NCBI RefSeq assembly: GCF_016316925.1
Contig: NZ_JAEEGB010000035.1
Coordinates: 1-64,000 of the forward strand
Direction: 5' to 3'
Length of the DNA stretch: 64,000 nucleotides
Source: Clostridium aciditolerans
GTDB taxonomy: Bacteria > Bacillota > Clostridia > Clostridiales > Clostridiaceae
Part shown: one piece after another, positions 9,619-17,328 of the stretch
Layout of the letters: every line of letters starts with the position of its first letter
How positions within the stretch are numbered: position 1 is the first letter of the stretch
Program-made: the position numbers and the translations under genes
The notes under the pieces: generated by a model
What the model was told of the DNA's origin: nothing
Databases searched by the model: none
The model's input: only the letters and a program-made list of their open reading frames with translations

Positions 9619-9645
9619 GTTATCTATAAATAAGGTATAGATAAC
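9619..9645. repeat. Short inverted repeat upstream of the Ycf46-like gene
   Basis: Perfect 10-base arms (9619-9628 and 9636-9645) with a 7-base loop in the 136-base gap between two genes of the operon. There is no T-run, so it may be an mRNA processing or stabilising hairpin or an internal operator. Confidence 0.4.
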
Positions 9646-9671
9646 GTAAAAGCTATTTATACCTATAATTA

Positions 9672-10535
9672 TTAAAAGTCGACTATTCTTCCAATTTTAC
9701 TAGAAAGCTCATCAGTCTTGTACTCAGATTCAAATTTATTTACTATAACTAAAGGCTTAATTCTTTCCAATATATGAGGTTTCAAAGATAATATTTTTGA
9801 AAATTCATCTACTGAATTAAAATATCCTTTAGTTTCCCTATGATTTATTGCTTTTTTAGCAAGTATTAAACCTATGCCTGGTAGGGAAGCTAGTTCACTT
9901 TCAGAAGCTGTATTAATATCTATAATATTTATTGCTTCTTTTCTACCTTTAGTTAATATATTATCTCTTTTCTCCTTAAAGTTATTAACTTGATTTATCT
10001 TAATTTCTTTTGTGTTTCGTGGGTTATCCTTAGTCTTTGGAATTTCCTTATCTTTAGTTAATAAGCTTTCTGATTGTTCTATAGCGTTAGTAAATTCGTT
10101 TATCATAGATTCTTTTGTATTTTCTTGTGAATCTTTAACCGCTGAAACTTTTTTATCTGAATTTATAGATTTATTTTTTTCTAGAATTGCTTTTACTTCA
10201 TCTTTGGTTAATATTTTTCCTTCTCGAATTGCTTCTAGTCTAATTAAGTATTCCTTTCTTATCCAAAATGCTTGGATTATAGCCATAATTTGAAGTAAGT
10301 TGCAATATCTTTCAAAAGCTTCAAAATCCCCTGGATGACCACCTGAAAAATAAAGCAAACAAATAGATAGAATCAGAGGAGTCGCATAAAATACACCCCA
10401 ATAAATCCATCGCTTAACGTTTGTTGTTAAGCCAACATACAAAATAGCCATCCAATTCATCATAGGAATAAATGCAGCTATTATATAACAAGATTCACTT
10501 ATTTCCCATTTAGAACCTTTAGATGTAACCGCCAT
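9672..10535 (-). CDS. Membrane protein with ComEA-like HhH domain and GRIVDF tail
   Basis: One of three tandem paralogues. The N-terminus AVTSKGSKWEIS is followed by two or three hydrophobic segments (about residues 18-75 and 85-100), then a charged linker, then a clear ComEA-type helix-hairpin-helix (about 208-265): IDINTASESELASLPGIG followed by AKKAINHRE. ComEA is a surface DNA receptor, but the topology here is untested and the HhH may face the cytosol. The protein ends in GRIVDF. The frame opens at 10547; ATG 10535 is preferred because it matches the paralogues and is correctly spaced from AAAGG. Confidence 0.7.
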   Translation of the reverse strand: MAVTSKGSKWEISESCYIIAAFIPMMNWMAILYVGLTTNVKRWIYWGVFYATPLILSICLLYFSGGHPGDFEAFERYCNLLQIMAIIQAFWIRKEYLIRLEAIREGKILTKDEVKAILEKNKSINSDKKVSAVKDSQENTKESMINEFTNAIEQSESLLTKDKEIPKTKDNPRNTKEIKINQVNNFKEKRDNILTKGRKEAINIIDINTASESELASLPGIGLILAKKAINHRETKGYFNSVDEFSKILSLKPHILERIKPLVIVNKFESEYKTDELSSKIGRIVDF

Positions 10536-10585
10536 ATTAATCATCAACCTTTACAATAGTATTTATAATAATTGAAATAGAATAG

Positions 10586-11365
10586 TTAGAAATCTATTAT
10601 TCGTCCACTTTTATTAGAAGTATTGTCATCTCTATGTTCATGCTTTAATACTGTAATTGTTATTAAAGGCTTAATTCTTTCCAATACATGAGGCTTTAAG
10701 GATAATGTTTCTGCTAACTCATCTACTGAATTGAAATATCCTTTAGTTTCTCTATGATTTATTGCCTTTTTAGCAAGTATTGAGCCTATACCAGGTAAGG
10801 AAGCTAATTCACTTTCAGAAGCTGTATTAATATCTATGGATTTATTTTTATAATCTTCTTTATTAGGTTTTTCTGATTCTATAGGTGATTCTTTAACTTC
10901 AGTCTTTGCAGTTTTTTCAACGCTGAAGCTAGGTTCCACAACGTCATTTACACTAACAGATTGTGGATATCCAATGTCTTCTAAATTCATTTTTGAAAGT
11001 TTTATTGTGGTTATAATTTTTTTTACCTCAGAATCAGATAAAACTTTACCTTTTTCAATAGCTTCCAATCTAATAAGATATTCTGTTCTTATCATAAAGG
11101 CATGAATTATGCCAATTATTCCCAAAATTATAGTTAAACCAGCTACAAAATCATTAGCTCCTCCTGTTACCATAACTAATATAAAAGGTATTGAATAGAT
11201 TAGTCCGCTAAATATCCATTTTTTGCATTTTGCCTTACGTCCAATATGAAAAAAACCTATCCAGTTAAAAAAAGCTAAAGTAAAAGTAAAAAGAATCCAT
11301 AAAGAATTTAATATTTCCCATTTTTTTCCTCGCGATGTAATACTCATTTTCATACCAACTTTCAT
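10586..11365 (-). CDS. Membrane protein with ComEA-like HhH domain and GRIIDF tail
   Basis: Second paralogue in the tandem set. It has the same N-terminal SITSRGKKWEI motif, hydrophobic segments at about residues 20-75, a charged linker and a C-terminal HhH nearly identical to that of the gene downstream (INTASESELASLPGIG), pointing to recent duplication or gene conversion. It ends in SGRIIDF. The start is ambiguous: 11365 leaves a 6-base gap from the upstream gene, but the Met at 11347 aligns best with the paralogues and no strong ribosome site distinguishes them. Confidence 0.68.
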   Translation of the reverse strand: MKVGMKMSITSRGKKWEILNSLWILFTFTLAFFNWIGFFHIGRKAKCKKWIFSGLIYSIPFILVMVTGGANDFVAGLTIILGIIGIIHAFMIRTEYLIRLEAIEKGKVLSDSEVKKIITTIKLSKMNLEDIGYPQSVSVNDVVEPSFSVEKTAKTEVKESPIESEKPNKEDYKNKSIDINTASESELASLPGIGSILAKKAINHRETKGYFNSVDELAETLSLKPHVLERIKPLITITVLKHEHRDDNTSNKSGRIIDF

Positions 11366-11371
11366 AAAATA

Positions 11372-11902
11372 TTAGAAATCTATTATTCTTCCTTTATCTT
11401 TTGTTTCATCATCTTTGATATTATTTTCTTTATTTTCCGGGATATCTCCATTTGAAATTATACTTTCAGATTCTTGCGTTAAAGTTGTATTTTTATTCTC
11501 TACATAAAAGGATTTCTTTTCAGTAGGAGTATTCTCAGAATCTATTCTAGTTTTATTTATAAGTTCATCTATATCAGCCTCGGCCAAGTAGCTATATTTT
11601 ATCAGCCTATCATATCTAACAAGAACTTCTTCTCTGATTTTGAAGATATGAACTATACTTATTATTCCTGAGATTATTACTCCGTAGAAAGTAAAATCTG
11701 TAAATTTACCTATTATTATAGTTAAAATTAAGGGTGATGCATAAAGCAGAGCGTAGTACCTCCATTTTTTACATTTTACTAACCAACTACAATATAAAAA
11801 AGCAATCCAGTTTGCAAACCCTAAAAAGAAAGTAAAAACTACAAAAATAGAATTTGTAATCTCCCAAACTTTGCCTCTATCTGTAACCGCCAATTTATTC
11901 AC
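11372..11902 (-). CDS. Membrane protein, HhH-less paralogue with GRIIDF tail
   Basis: Third paralogue, shorter at 176 aa. It keeps the N-terminal motif (AVTDRGKVWEI) and the hydrophobic block (about residues 15-95), followed by an acidic linker, but has no HhH domain; the linker runs directly into KGRIIDF. That the tail survived when the HhH was lost or never gained suggests the tail has its own role. The GTG start at 11902 overlaps the end of the DUF2997 gene by eight bases, consistent with translational coupling. TTG 11893 is an alternative start. Confidence 0.68.
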   Translation of the reverse strand: MNKLAVTDRGKVWEITNSIFVVFTFFLGFANWIAFLYCSWLVKCKKWRYYALLYASPLILTIIIGKFTDFTFYGVIISGIISIVHIFKIREEVLVRYDRLIKYSYLAEADIDELINKTRIDSENTPTEKKSFYVENKNTTLTQESESIISNGDIPENKENNIKDDETKDKGRIIDF

Positions 11903-12110
11903 CAGCCTTTAATTCTTGATGTTCAACCTCATCTAACATTACTTTTTCTGTTTCATAATATTCTTTTGTATAATCAGAATCTACTGTCTCAGCTTGTAAA
12001 ATATCTTCTAATATTTTAATGTAATTAGTGCATTTTTTACCTTTTATTCCTTGAACTTCTGCTTGTACAGTTCCATCTTCAAAAATCTGAACCTTAATTC
12101 GTTTTGTCAA
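11895..12110 (-). CDS. DUF2997-family small protein
   Basis: A 71-aa protein resembling DUF2997: KVQIFEDGTVQAEVQGIKGKKC is a short beta-hairpin segment with the family's Gly/Cys ending, then a helical acidic tail. DUF2997 genes are regularly linked to DUF1257 and Ycf46-type ATPases, supporting the call. The open frame extends to 12155 without a convincing start; TTG 12110 is chosen because GAGGGGGAG lies five bases upstream. First gene of the minus-strand operon. Confidence 0.7.
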   Translation of the reverse strand: MTKRIKVQIFEDGTVQAEVQGIKGKKCTNYIKILEDILQAETVDSDYTKEYYETEKVMLDEVEHQELKAGE

Positions 12111-12129
12111 TTTTACTCCCCCTCGGTAA

Positions 12130-12182
12130 GTGTAATTTTTGTACAATTGTACCATTATATGAATTTAGTAGTATACAGATTA
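12130..12182 (-). promoter_or_regulatory. Putative promoter/operator of the Ycf46-DUF2997 operon
   Basis: On the minus strand a perfect TATAAT lies at 12154-12159, followed by the palindrome GTACAATTGTAC (12141-12152) where transcription would begin. The -35 match is poor. The sequence GTGTAATTTTTGTACA at 12130-12145 recurs in shorter form (GTGTAATTTGTACA) at 12241-12254, suggesting a pair of operator sites. Confidence 0.4.
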
Positions 12183-12476
12183 ATTATATATTTTTAGAAG
12201 GGTTTTTTCAACATTTGCCAATATGTTAATATAATTCCAAGTGTAATTTGTACAGAACTATAAAATAAAATTTTAAAACTATTTTTAAACTTACTACGAA
12301 TATATAAATAGATGGAGAAAACTATATAAGAATGTGAGAAAAATATGGACAAGAAACTTATAAATCAGATAAGAAAATGAAATAGATTAGCTTATTTCTA
12401 AATGCTATAAAGAAATATACACAAATGAAACTGTCAATGTTAAGAGATATGGATTTTTATCTATGGTTGTGATATC
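12183..12476. other. Gene-free stretch between divergent units
   Basis: About 290 bases of A/T-rich DNA with no supported gene. It holds the second GTGTAATTTGTACA motif (12241-12254) and presumably promoter sequence for the plus-strand gene that follows; no clear promoter was identified. Confidence 0.5.
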
Positions 12477-12573
12477 ATGAACCCGTTAATTCGTATAATC
12501 AATAATTTCTATAGAAAACTCAGAAGAAAACATTATAACAAAGCAAATTGCGCTTTCAGAAAATGTTGTAGGA

Positions 12574-13314
12574 ATGAAGATTTTTGATGCTCCTATTTTT
12601 GCCTTTGGTGATGCAAATGATGAGTATTTTAAGTTATTAAGAGAACCATCTGTAGTAGGTAACCATTTTTGGCTTCCACAAGAGTGGTTACCGCAGTCCA
12701 AAACAGTTATATCATTCTTTTTGCCATATACAGAAGCAGTAAAAGGCGGCAATAGAAGAGATATGTCATGGCCATCTGAAGAGTGGCTACATGGACGTAT
12801 CGAAGGTGAAGCTTTGTTAAATAAGCTATGTGAATATTTGAAGTCTAAATTGATAGATAACGGATATAAAAGCATTGTACCATCTTTGGATGAAAGGTTC
12901 TGGTATAAATCAGGATATAATAAGGCTACACCTCATCCTTATGTATCATTTACAAGTAATTGGTCCGAAAGACATGTAGCCTTTGTTTGTGGACTTGGAA
13001 CATTCGGCCTCTCTAAAGGGCTTATAACTAAAAAAGGTATAGCGGGTAGCTTTGGCAGCATTATAACTGAATTATATTTGCCTCCAGATAAAAGAGAATA
13101 TGAAAGCACTTATGAATACTGTTCTATGTGTGGTGCATGTATAAGAAATTGCCCTGCAAATGCTATATCCATGGATAAAGGGAAGAATCACGTTTTATGT
13201 TCTAAATTCTTAGATAAAACAGAAGAAAAACACAAACCACGATATGGTTGTGGAAAATGCCAAGTAGGGGTGCCCTGCCAAAGTTGTATCCCTAAGAACT
13301 ACAACATTAAATAA
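12574..13314 (+). CDS. QueG-like 4Fe-4S protein, N-terminus apparently frameshifted
   Basis: Resembles the epoxyqueuosine reductase-like ferredoxin proteins of clostridia. It carries a C-terminal cluster region: CSMCGACIRNCP (CxxCxxCxxxCP), then further cysteines in CGKCQVGVPCQSC. The first in-frame ATG is 12574, but the same frame is open and protein-like back to about 12501 (SEENIITKQIALSENVVG) with no usable start. An ATG at 12477 in another frame encodes MNPLIRIINNF, which looks like the missing start. A one-base insertion near 12510-12515 would explain this. It may be a damaged gene or a sequence error. Confidence 0.7.
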   Translation: MKIFDAPIFAFGDANDEYFKLLREPSVVGNHFWLPQEWLPQSKTVISFFLPYTEAVKGGNRRDMSWPSEEWLHGRIEGEALLNKLCEYLKSKLIDNGYKSIVPSLDERFWYKSGYNKATPHPYVSFTSNWSERHVAFVCGLGTFGLSKGLITKKGIAGSFGSIITELYLPPDKREYESTYEYCSMCGACIRNCPANAISMDKGKNHVLCSKFLDKTEEKHKPRYGCGKCQVGVPCQSCIPKNYNIK

Positions 13315-13349
13315 GAATGTCTTTTACCAAATACACAGATTTATATAAT

Positions 13350-13440
13350 TTGCATTTAACGGGCAGAATTGTCTAGTGGTCGTAGGCAAACTTCACTTGA
13401 AGCCAAGAATTCTGTTTATATCCTAAAAGAATAGGAGTGA
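13350..13440. repeat. Dispersed hairpin repeat, first copy
   Basis: This segment and 13630-13705 are diverged copies of one sequence (both carry AATTCTGTTTATA and a TGAAGC half-stem). A related copy lies at 26423-26465. These are probably a small non-coding repeat family. No gene was found in 13315-13786. Confidence 0.5.
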
Positions 13441-13482
13441 CTGATTGAGGAACACTTTGGCAAAGGATTAGGATATTTTTAA

Positions 13483-13520
13483 AAATAAGTATTAGCAATA
13501 GCGCTGATGCTTATTTTTTT
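13483..13520 (+). terminator. Rho-independent terminator
   Basis: A 14-bp stem with two G-U pairs (13483-13496 with 13503-13516), a short loop and a run of T residues on the plus strand. It is placed to end transcription from the QueG-like gene. Confidence 0.7.
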
Positions 13521-13568
13521 ATTTATCCGATGACTTACCCGCTCTAATACTCCCAGAGTAAAGAGCGG
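13520..13568. repeat. Copy of the TTATCCGATGACTTACCCG repeat
   Basis: Begins TTATCCGATGACTTACCCG and continues CTCTAATACTCCC. Related ends occur at 31138-31215 (same orientation) and, reversed, at 26565-26597 and 49307-49335. It is one end of the dispersed palindromic element described in the findings. Confidence 0.6.
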
Positions 13569-13593
13569 CTATATCCATGGATAACGACTTTTA

Positions 13594-13676
13594 AGCTTCA
13601 GATAGAGGTTAAATGCTTAAATAGTATTTAATCGGAAGAATTACCCAGTAATCGCAGACAAACTCCATCTGAAGCT
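13594..13676. repeat. Long-loop hairpin repeat
   Basis: Seventeen-base arms at 13594-13610 and 13660-13676 pair with few mismatches. The 3' arm belongs to the second copy of the AATTCTG-containing repeat. Non-coding; possibly structural RNA or the remnant of a small mobile element. Confidence 0.5.
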
Positions 13677-13786
13677 AAAAATTCTGTTTATAGCTTGAAA
13701 GGTTGTACCTAAAAAGTGTAAAATTTAGAAGAAGTTAATTTGCATAAAAAATGTAATATCTTATTAGTAATAAGGAGTTGATGGTG

Positions 13787-14560
13787 ATGAGTACAACTAT
13801 TTACTATTTCACTGGTACAGGAAATTCCCTTAAAATAGCTAAGGATTTAAAAAATGAGTTAGAAAATGCTAATATTATACAGATATGCAAGCATAATATG
13901 AATATAAATAGTGATATGCAATCAGAAAGGATAGGCTTTGTTTTCCCAGTTTATCTTAGAGGTCTGCCTCACATGGTAAAAAAGTTTGTAGAAAATCTTA
14001 CTGTTAATACTAATGCGTACTTTTTTGCAGTTGCAAGTTATGGAAGCTATGCAGCTTTATCTTTTGAACAGTTACATGTTTTACTTCAAGATAAAGGGGT
14101 TGTATTATCTGGAGCATTTGGAATACCTATGCCTGGAACTATGTGGTCCATGTATTACCCACACCCAAAGGAAGATTATATTAATAGAATTGAAGCTCAA
14201 AAAGAAAAAACTATAAATATTGCAAAAGAAATTAATAATAAAACTATAGTTAAACTTCAAAATATACCTATGAGAGCTTCTGAAGAAAAAATGTACAAAG
14301 CTTTTCAACCTGATGGTGAAGATAAAGACTTTTGGATAGATGAAAAATGCGATGGATGCGGAATTTGTTCTAAAATATGCGCTGCTAATAATATAAAGAT
14401 AATTGATAAAAAGCCTGTTTGGCAGCATAAATGTGAGCAGTGCTTAGCTTGTCTTCATTGGTGTCCTAAAGAATCTATTCAATATAAAAAGGATTCTTTA
14501 AATAAAGAGCGATATCATAATCCATATATTAAAGTACAGGAGTTATTTCAAAAGATCTAA
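13787..14560 (+). CDS. EFR1-type flavodoxin/ferredoxin protein
   Basis: Electron-transfer protein with an N-terminal flavodoxin-like domain (IYYFTGTGNSLKIA forms the FMN phosphate loop) and a C-terminal pair of 4Fe-4S motifs (CDGCGICSKIC and CEQCLACLHWCP). This arrangement defines the clostridial EFR1 family; the redox partner is unknown. Starts at 13778-13784 crowd the AAGGAG at 13772-13777, so ATG 13787, nine bases beyond it, is chosen. Upstream lies a repeat-rich gap; downstream an acetyltransferase gene with its own ribosome site. Confidence 0.85.
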   Translation: MSTTIYYFTGTGNSLKIAKDLKNELENANIIQICKHNMNINSDMQSERIGFVFPVYLRGLPHMVKKFVENLTVNTNAYFFAVASYGSYAALSFEQLHVLLQDKGVVLSGAFGIPMPGTMWSMYYPHPKEDYINRIEAQKEKTINIAKEINNKTIVKLQNIPMRASEEKMYKAFQPDGEDKDFWIDEKCDGCGICSKICAANNIKIIDKKPVWQHKCEQCLACLHWCPKESIQYKKDSLNKERYHNPYIKVQELFQKI

Positions 14561-14656
14561 ATATATGAAAGTATATAAATTTCAACGACTTTTTTATAGT
14601 ATTATGCTTCTTTATAGAGTATTTCAATAGATTATTACATATGGAGGTAATAGGTC

Positions 14657-15253
14657 ATGACAGAGAAAGAAAAAATGCTAAGTGGGAAGCCGTATAAATC
14701 CTTTGGAAAAGAATTATTTGATGAACGCCAATATGCAAAAGAACTGTTATTTGAGTATAATAATTTACATCCAAGTAAAATTGATAAGAGAAATGAAATT
14801 ATAAAAAGATTATTTGGCAAGGCTGATGATAATTTCTTTATAGAACCACCATTCAGATGTGATTATGGATATAACATTTCTATTGGGAAAAATTTTTATT
14901 CTAATTACAATTGCACTATTTTAGATTGTGCTAAGGTTACTATTGGCGATAATGTTATGTTTGCGCCAAATGTCAGTCTTTTTACAGCAGGCCATCCAGT
15001 TCATTTTGAGCTCCGTAATGAAGGAATTGAATATGCATTCCCAATTACTATAGGTGACAATGTTTGGATAGGCGGTGGCGTTATCATAAATCCAGGTATC
15101 ACTATTGGTGATAATGTAGTAATTGGTTCTGGCAGTGTGGTAACAAAGGATATTCCCTCTAATTCTATAGCGGTAGGTAATCCATGCAGAGTAATAAGAG
15201 AAATTACCGATATGGATAAGCAATACTACTTTAAAAATCTTAAAATTGAATAA
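14657..15253 (+). CDS. Maltose/galactoside-type O-acetyltransferase
   Basis: Cytosolic left-handed beta-helix acetyltransferase using acetyl-CoA and a sugar hydroxyl. The N-terminal Mac domain (EKMLSGKPY, NNLHPS) is followed by hexapeptide repeats (IGDNVMFAPNV, IGDNVWIGGG, IGDNVVIGSGSVV), the catalytic His in FTAGHPV and the ending IAVGNPCRVIR. Length (198 aa) is standard. GGAGG lies upstream of ATG 14657. The true sugar acceptor cannot be told from sequence; such enzymes are often called maa or lacA. Confidence 0.9.
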   Translation: MTEKEKMLSGKPYKSFGKELFDERQYAKELLFEYNNLHPSKIDKRNEIIKRLFGKADDNFFIEPPFRCDYGYNISIGKNFYSNYNCTILDCAKVTIGDNVMFAPNVSLFTAGHPVHFELRNEGIEYAFPITIGDNVWIGGGVIINPGITIGDNVVIGSGSVVTKDIPSNSIAVGNPCRVIREITDMDKQYYFKNLKIE

Positions 15254-15290
15254 TTTAATATCTTAATTCATATTTAGAGTTTTATTAATT

Positions 15291-15332
15291 AAAAGCAGCT
15301 TCGTGGAGTTTTACAACCATAAAGCTGCTTCA
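15291..15332. terminator. Probable terminator hairpin
   Basis: The arms AAGCAGCTT (15293-15301) and AAGCTGCTT (15322-15330) are perfectly complementary, with further partial pairing inside. The T-run is weak on the plus strand; it may act in both directions between the convergent acetyltransferase and degV genes. Confidence 0.6.
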
Positions 15333-15366
15333 ATTTAAGCAAAATAATAATTTGATTTCTGTTATG

Positions 15367-16221
15367 TTAGGAAGATCTTTTATTTATCCAAGACAAACCG
15401 AAGCTTCTAGGTCCTGTATGGACGCTTATTACAGGAGATAGTTCTTCAATGGTAATTTCAAGTTCAGGATATACGCTTAGCAGCCTTTCTTTTAAATCCA
15501 ATGTATAATCATATCCATTTGCATGTGCTAGAATAATTTTTGAATTTCTAGAAAGTTTTGCATTTGCAATTTGTTCAACTAAATTATCATATACTTTTCT
15601 CATTGTTCTTACTTTCTGATTTACTAATATTTCACCTTCTTCAAAAGATAAAATTGGCTTTATGCTAAACATTTTACCAAAGGAGGCCGCAGACAATGAT
15701 ATTCTTCCAGTACGATGCAAATGACCTAAATCATCTACTACCAATAATATTCTTGAATTTGCTCTTATGTATTCAAGATTTTTAATGATATCTTCAATGC
15801 TAGCTCCATTTTTTATCAATTCCAAGGTTTCAATTGCCATTTGTTTTTGAATAGTAGATGTAAATAAGGAATCAAAAACAGTTATTTTATCTTCTGAAAT
15901 CTGAGCTCTAGCTAACATCCCTGTTTGAAATGTACCGCTCAGCTTGGAACTAATAGTAATATATATAATGTGATCATACTTTTCCACTAATTCTTCTAAA
16001 AGTTTAAAAACTTCTCCCGCAGAAGGTTGGGAAGTAGTTGGTAGATCTAAAGCAACCTCCATTTTTTCACAAAATTCACTTGGAGCTATATCTAAACCGT
16101 CTCTAAAATCTTTACCATCAACTATTACATGTAATGGTATTGAGTATAAGTTACTATTATTTTCAATTAGTTCTTTATCAATTACAGCAGTGCTATCAAC
16201 CACTACAGCTATTTTATGCAT
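15367..16221 (-). CDS. DegV-family fatty-acid-binding protein
   Basis: DegV/FakB-type protein expected to bind a fatty acid and present it to a fatty acid kinase. Visible signatures are VVVDSTAVIDKELI at the N-terminus, LPTTSQPSAGE, ISSKLSGTFQT (lipid-head binding), DDLGHLHRTGRIS and the C-terminal ISVHTGPRSFGLSW. Length (284 aa) is typical. The frame opens at GTG 16230, but ATG 16221 is better spaced from GAGG. It is divergent from a tetR gene across a palindromic operator, suggesting that regulator controls it. Confidence 0.88.
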   Translation of the reverse strand: MHKIAVVVDSTAVIDKELIENNSNLYSIPLHVIVDGKDFRDGLDIAPSEFCEKMEVALDLPTTSQPSAGEVFKLLEELVEKYDHIIYITISSKLSGTFQTGMLARAQISEDKITVFDSLFTSTIQKQMAIETLELIKNGASIEDIIKNLEYIRANSRILLVVDDLGHLHRTGRISLSAASFGKMFSIKPILSFEEGEILVNQKVRTMRKVYDNLVEQIANAKLSRNSKIILAHANGYDYTLDLKERLLSVYPELEITIEELSPVISVHTGPRSFGLSWINKRSS

Positions 16222-16250
16222 ATAATCCACCTCAAAAAAATGTTATAAAT

Positions 16251-16273
16251 GTTACAAGTTATACACTTGTAAC
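16251..16273. promoter_or_regulatory. Probable operator in the degV-tetR intergenic region
   Basis: Perfect dyad: GTTACAAG (16251-16258) and CTTGTAAC (16266-16273) with a 7-base spacer, followed by a direct repeat of ACTTGTA and an A/T-rich region holding TATAAT-like sequences. Position and symmetry fit autorepression by the adjacent TetR protein. Confidence 0.6.
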
Positions 16274-16356
16274 ACTTGTATACTTATAATATAATACTAT
16301 AAAGTGTGAAGTCAATTAAATATAATAAGTTATACAAATAAGGAGAAAAGTTACAC

Positions 16357-16935
16357 ATGAATCAAATCAAAGAAAAGGTTAATCCTATAACTTTAAGATC
16401 TAAAAGTTTGATTGTAAAATCACTAATTGAATTAATGGATAAAAAACCTTATAGTGAAATAACTTTAAAGGAAATTGCTGAAAATGCAGATTTAACCAGA
16501 CAAACAGTGTATAGAAACTTTGCTAAAAAAGAAGCCATATTAGAGTACTATGTAGATGGATTTTATAATGATTTTATAAATGCAATTTCAGCTAAAAGTG
16601 ATATAACCTTATATGACCTTCTTATTACATATTTTGAATATTGGTATAAAAATAGAGAATTCCTAAAAAAACTTGTGGACAACAATGTATATCAAATATT
16701 GCTTGATTTACATTTAAAATATTTAAATTCTATGGCAACAGATGAAAACTTTAAAGATTTAACTTTTGTATCAAATAATAGCTATTTTAATCATTTTTCA
16801 GCAGGAGGATTATGGTTTGCCCTTAAGGGGTGGGTTGAGGATGACACAGAAAAAACTCCAAAGGAAATGACAGATATTATTTTAAACTTCTATCAAGTGA
16901 AGGGCCTAAATGTGAAAGATATGAAGAGAGAGTAG
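16357..16935 (+). CDS. TetR/AcrR-family transcriptional regulator
   Basis: Dimeric repressor with an N-terminal TetR helix-turn-helix (about residues 15-60: MDKKPYSEITLKEIAE, then NADLTRQTVYRNFAKKEAIL) and a divergent ligand-binding C-terminal domain. Length (192 aa) is typical. AAGGAG precedes ATG 16357. It is divergent from degV with a dyad operator between them; a lipid-related effector is possible but not shown. Confidence 0.88.
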   Translation: MNQIKEKVNPITLRSKSLIVKSLIELMDKKPYSEITLKEIAENADLTRQTVYRNFAKKEAILEYYVDGFYNDFINAISAKSDITLYDLLITYFEYWYKNREFLKKLVDNNVYQILLDLHLKYLNSMATDENFKDLTFVSNNSYFNHFSAGGLWFALKGWVEDDTEKTPKEMTDIILNFYQVKGLNVKDMKRE

Positions 16936-16944
16936 ATTTAAACA

Positions 16945-17207
16945 TATAGAGATACTAGGCAGAAAGCTAACTTATACGCCGGGGTATGTTTCCAAGCTTC
17001 AGTACGTTAAAAGCTTTTAGCCAGTCTAAAGTTTGTATTTTAGACGACCTAAGGACCTTCGAGAAACTCGCTACGCTCAGACAACTCGAAGGTGCTAAGG
17101 TTGTCTTAAAACCCTTCACTAAGACTGGCAAAAAGTTTTTAAATCTATCTTCAGCTTTGGAAACATATCCCTCTGTATAAGCTAGCTTTCTAGTTAATAT
17201 CTCTATA
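16945..17207. repeat. 263-bp MITE-like element forming one long hairpin
   Basis: The ends are TATAGAGATA (16945-16954) and its exact complement (17198-17207). About 80 bases at each end match as imperfect inverted repeats (both contain GTATGTTTCCAA-like and GCCAGTCT segments), and the centre is also self-complementary (ACCTTCGAG versus CTCGAAGGT). Open frames here arise from the palindrome and are not called as genes. Confidence 0.7.
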
Positions 17208-17328
17208 GAGAAATAAAAATACATCCTTATTTTTATGTACATAATATTATTTAAAATCGTAGAAATTAAAGAATAGATAATATTATTGTAAAGAGAGGAG
17301 CAGAGTTTAAAAGCTCTGAAGTATAGAT

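Noticed and set aside
16967..17242. Open frames on both strands in the hairpin element
   Set aside because: They arise from the palindromic repeat and have no ribosome site or recognisable domain.
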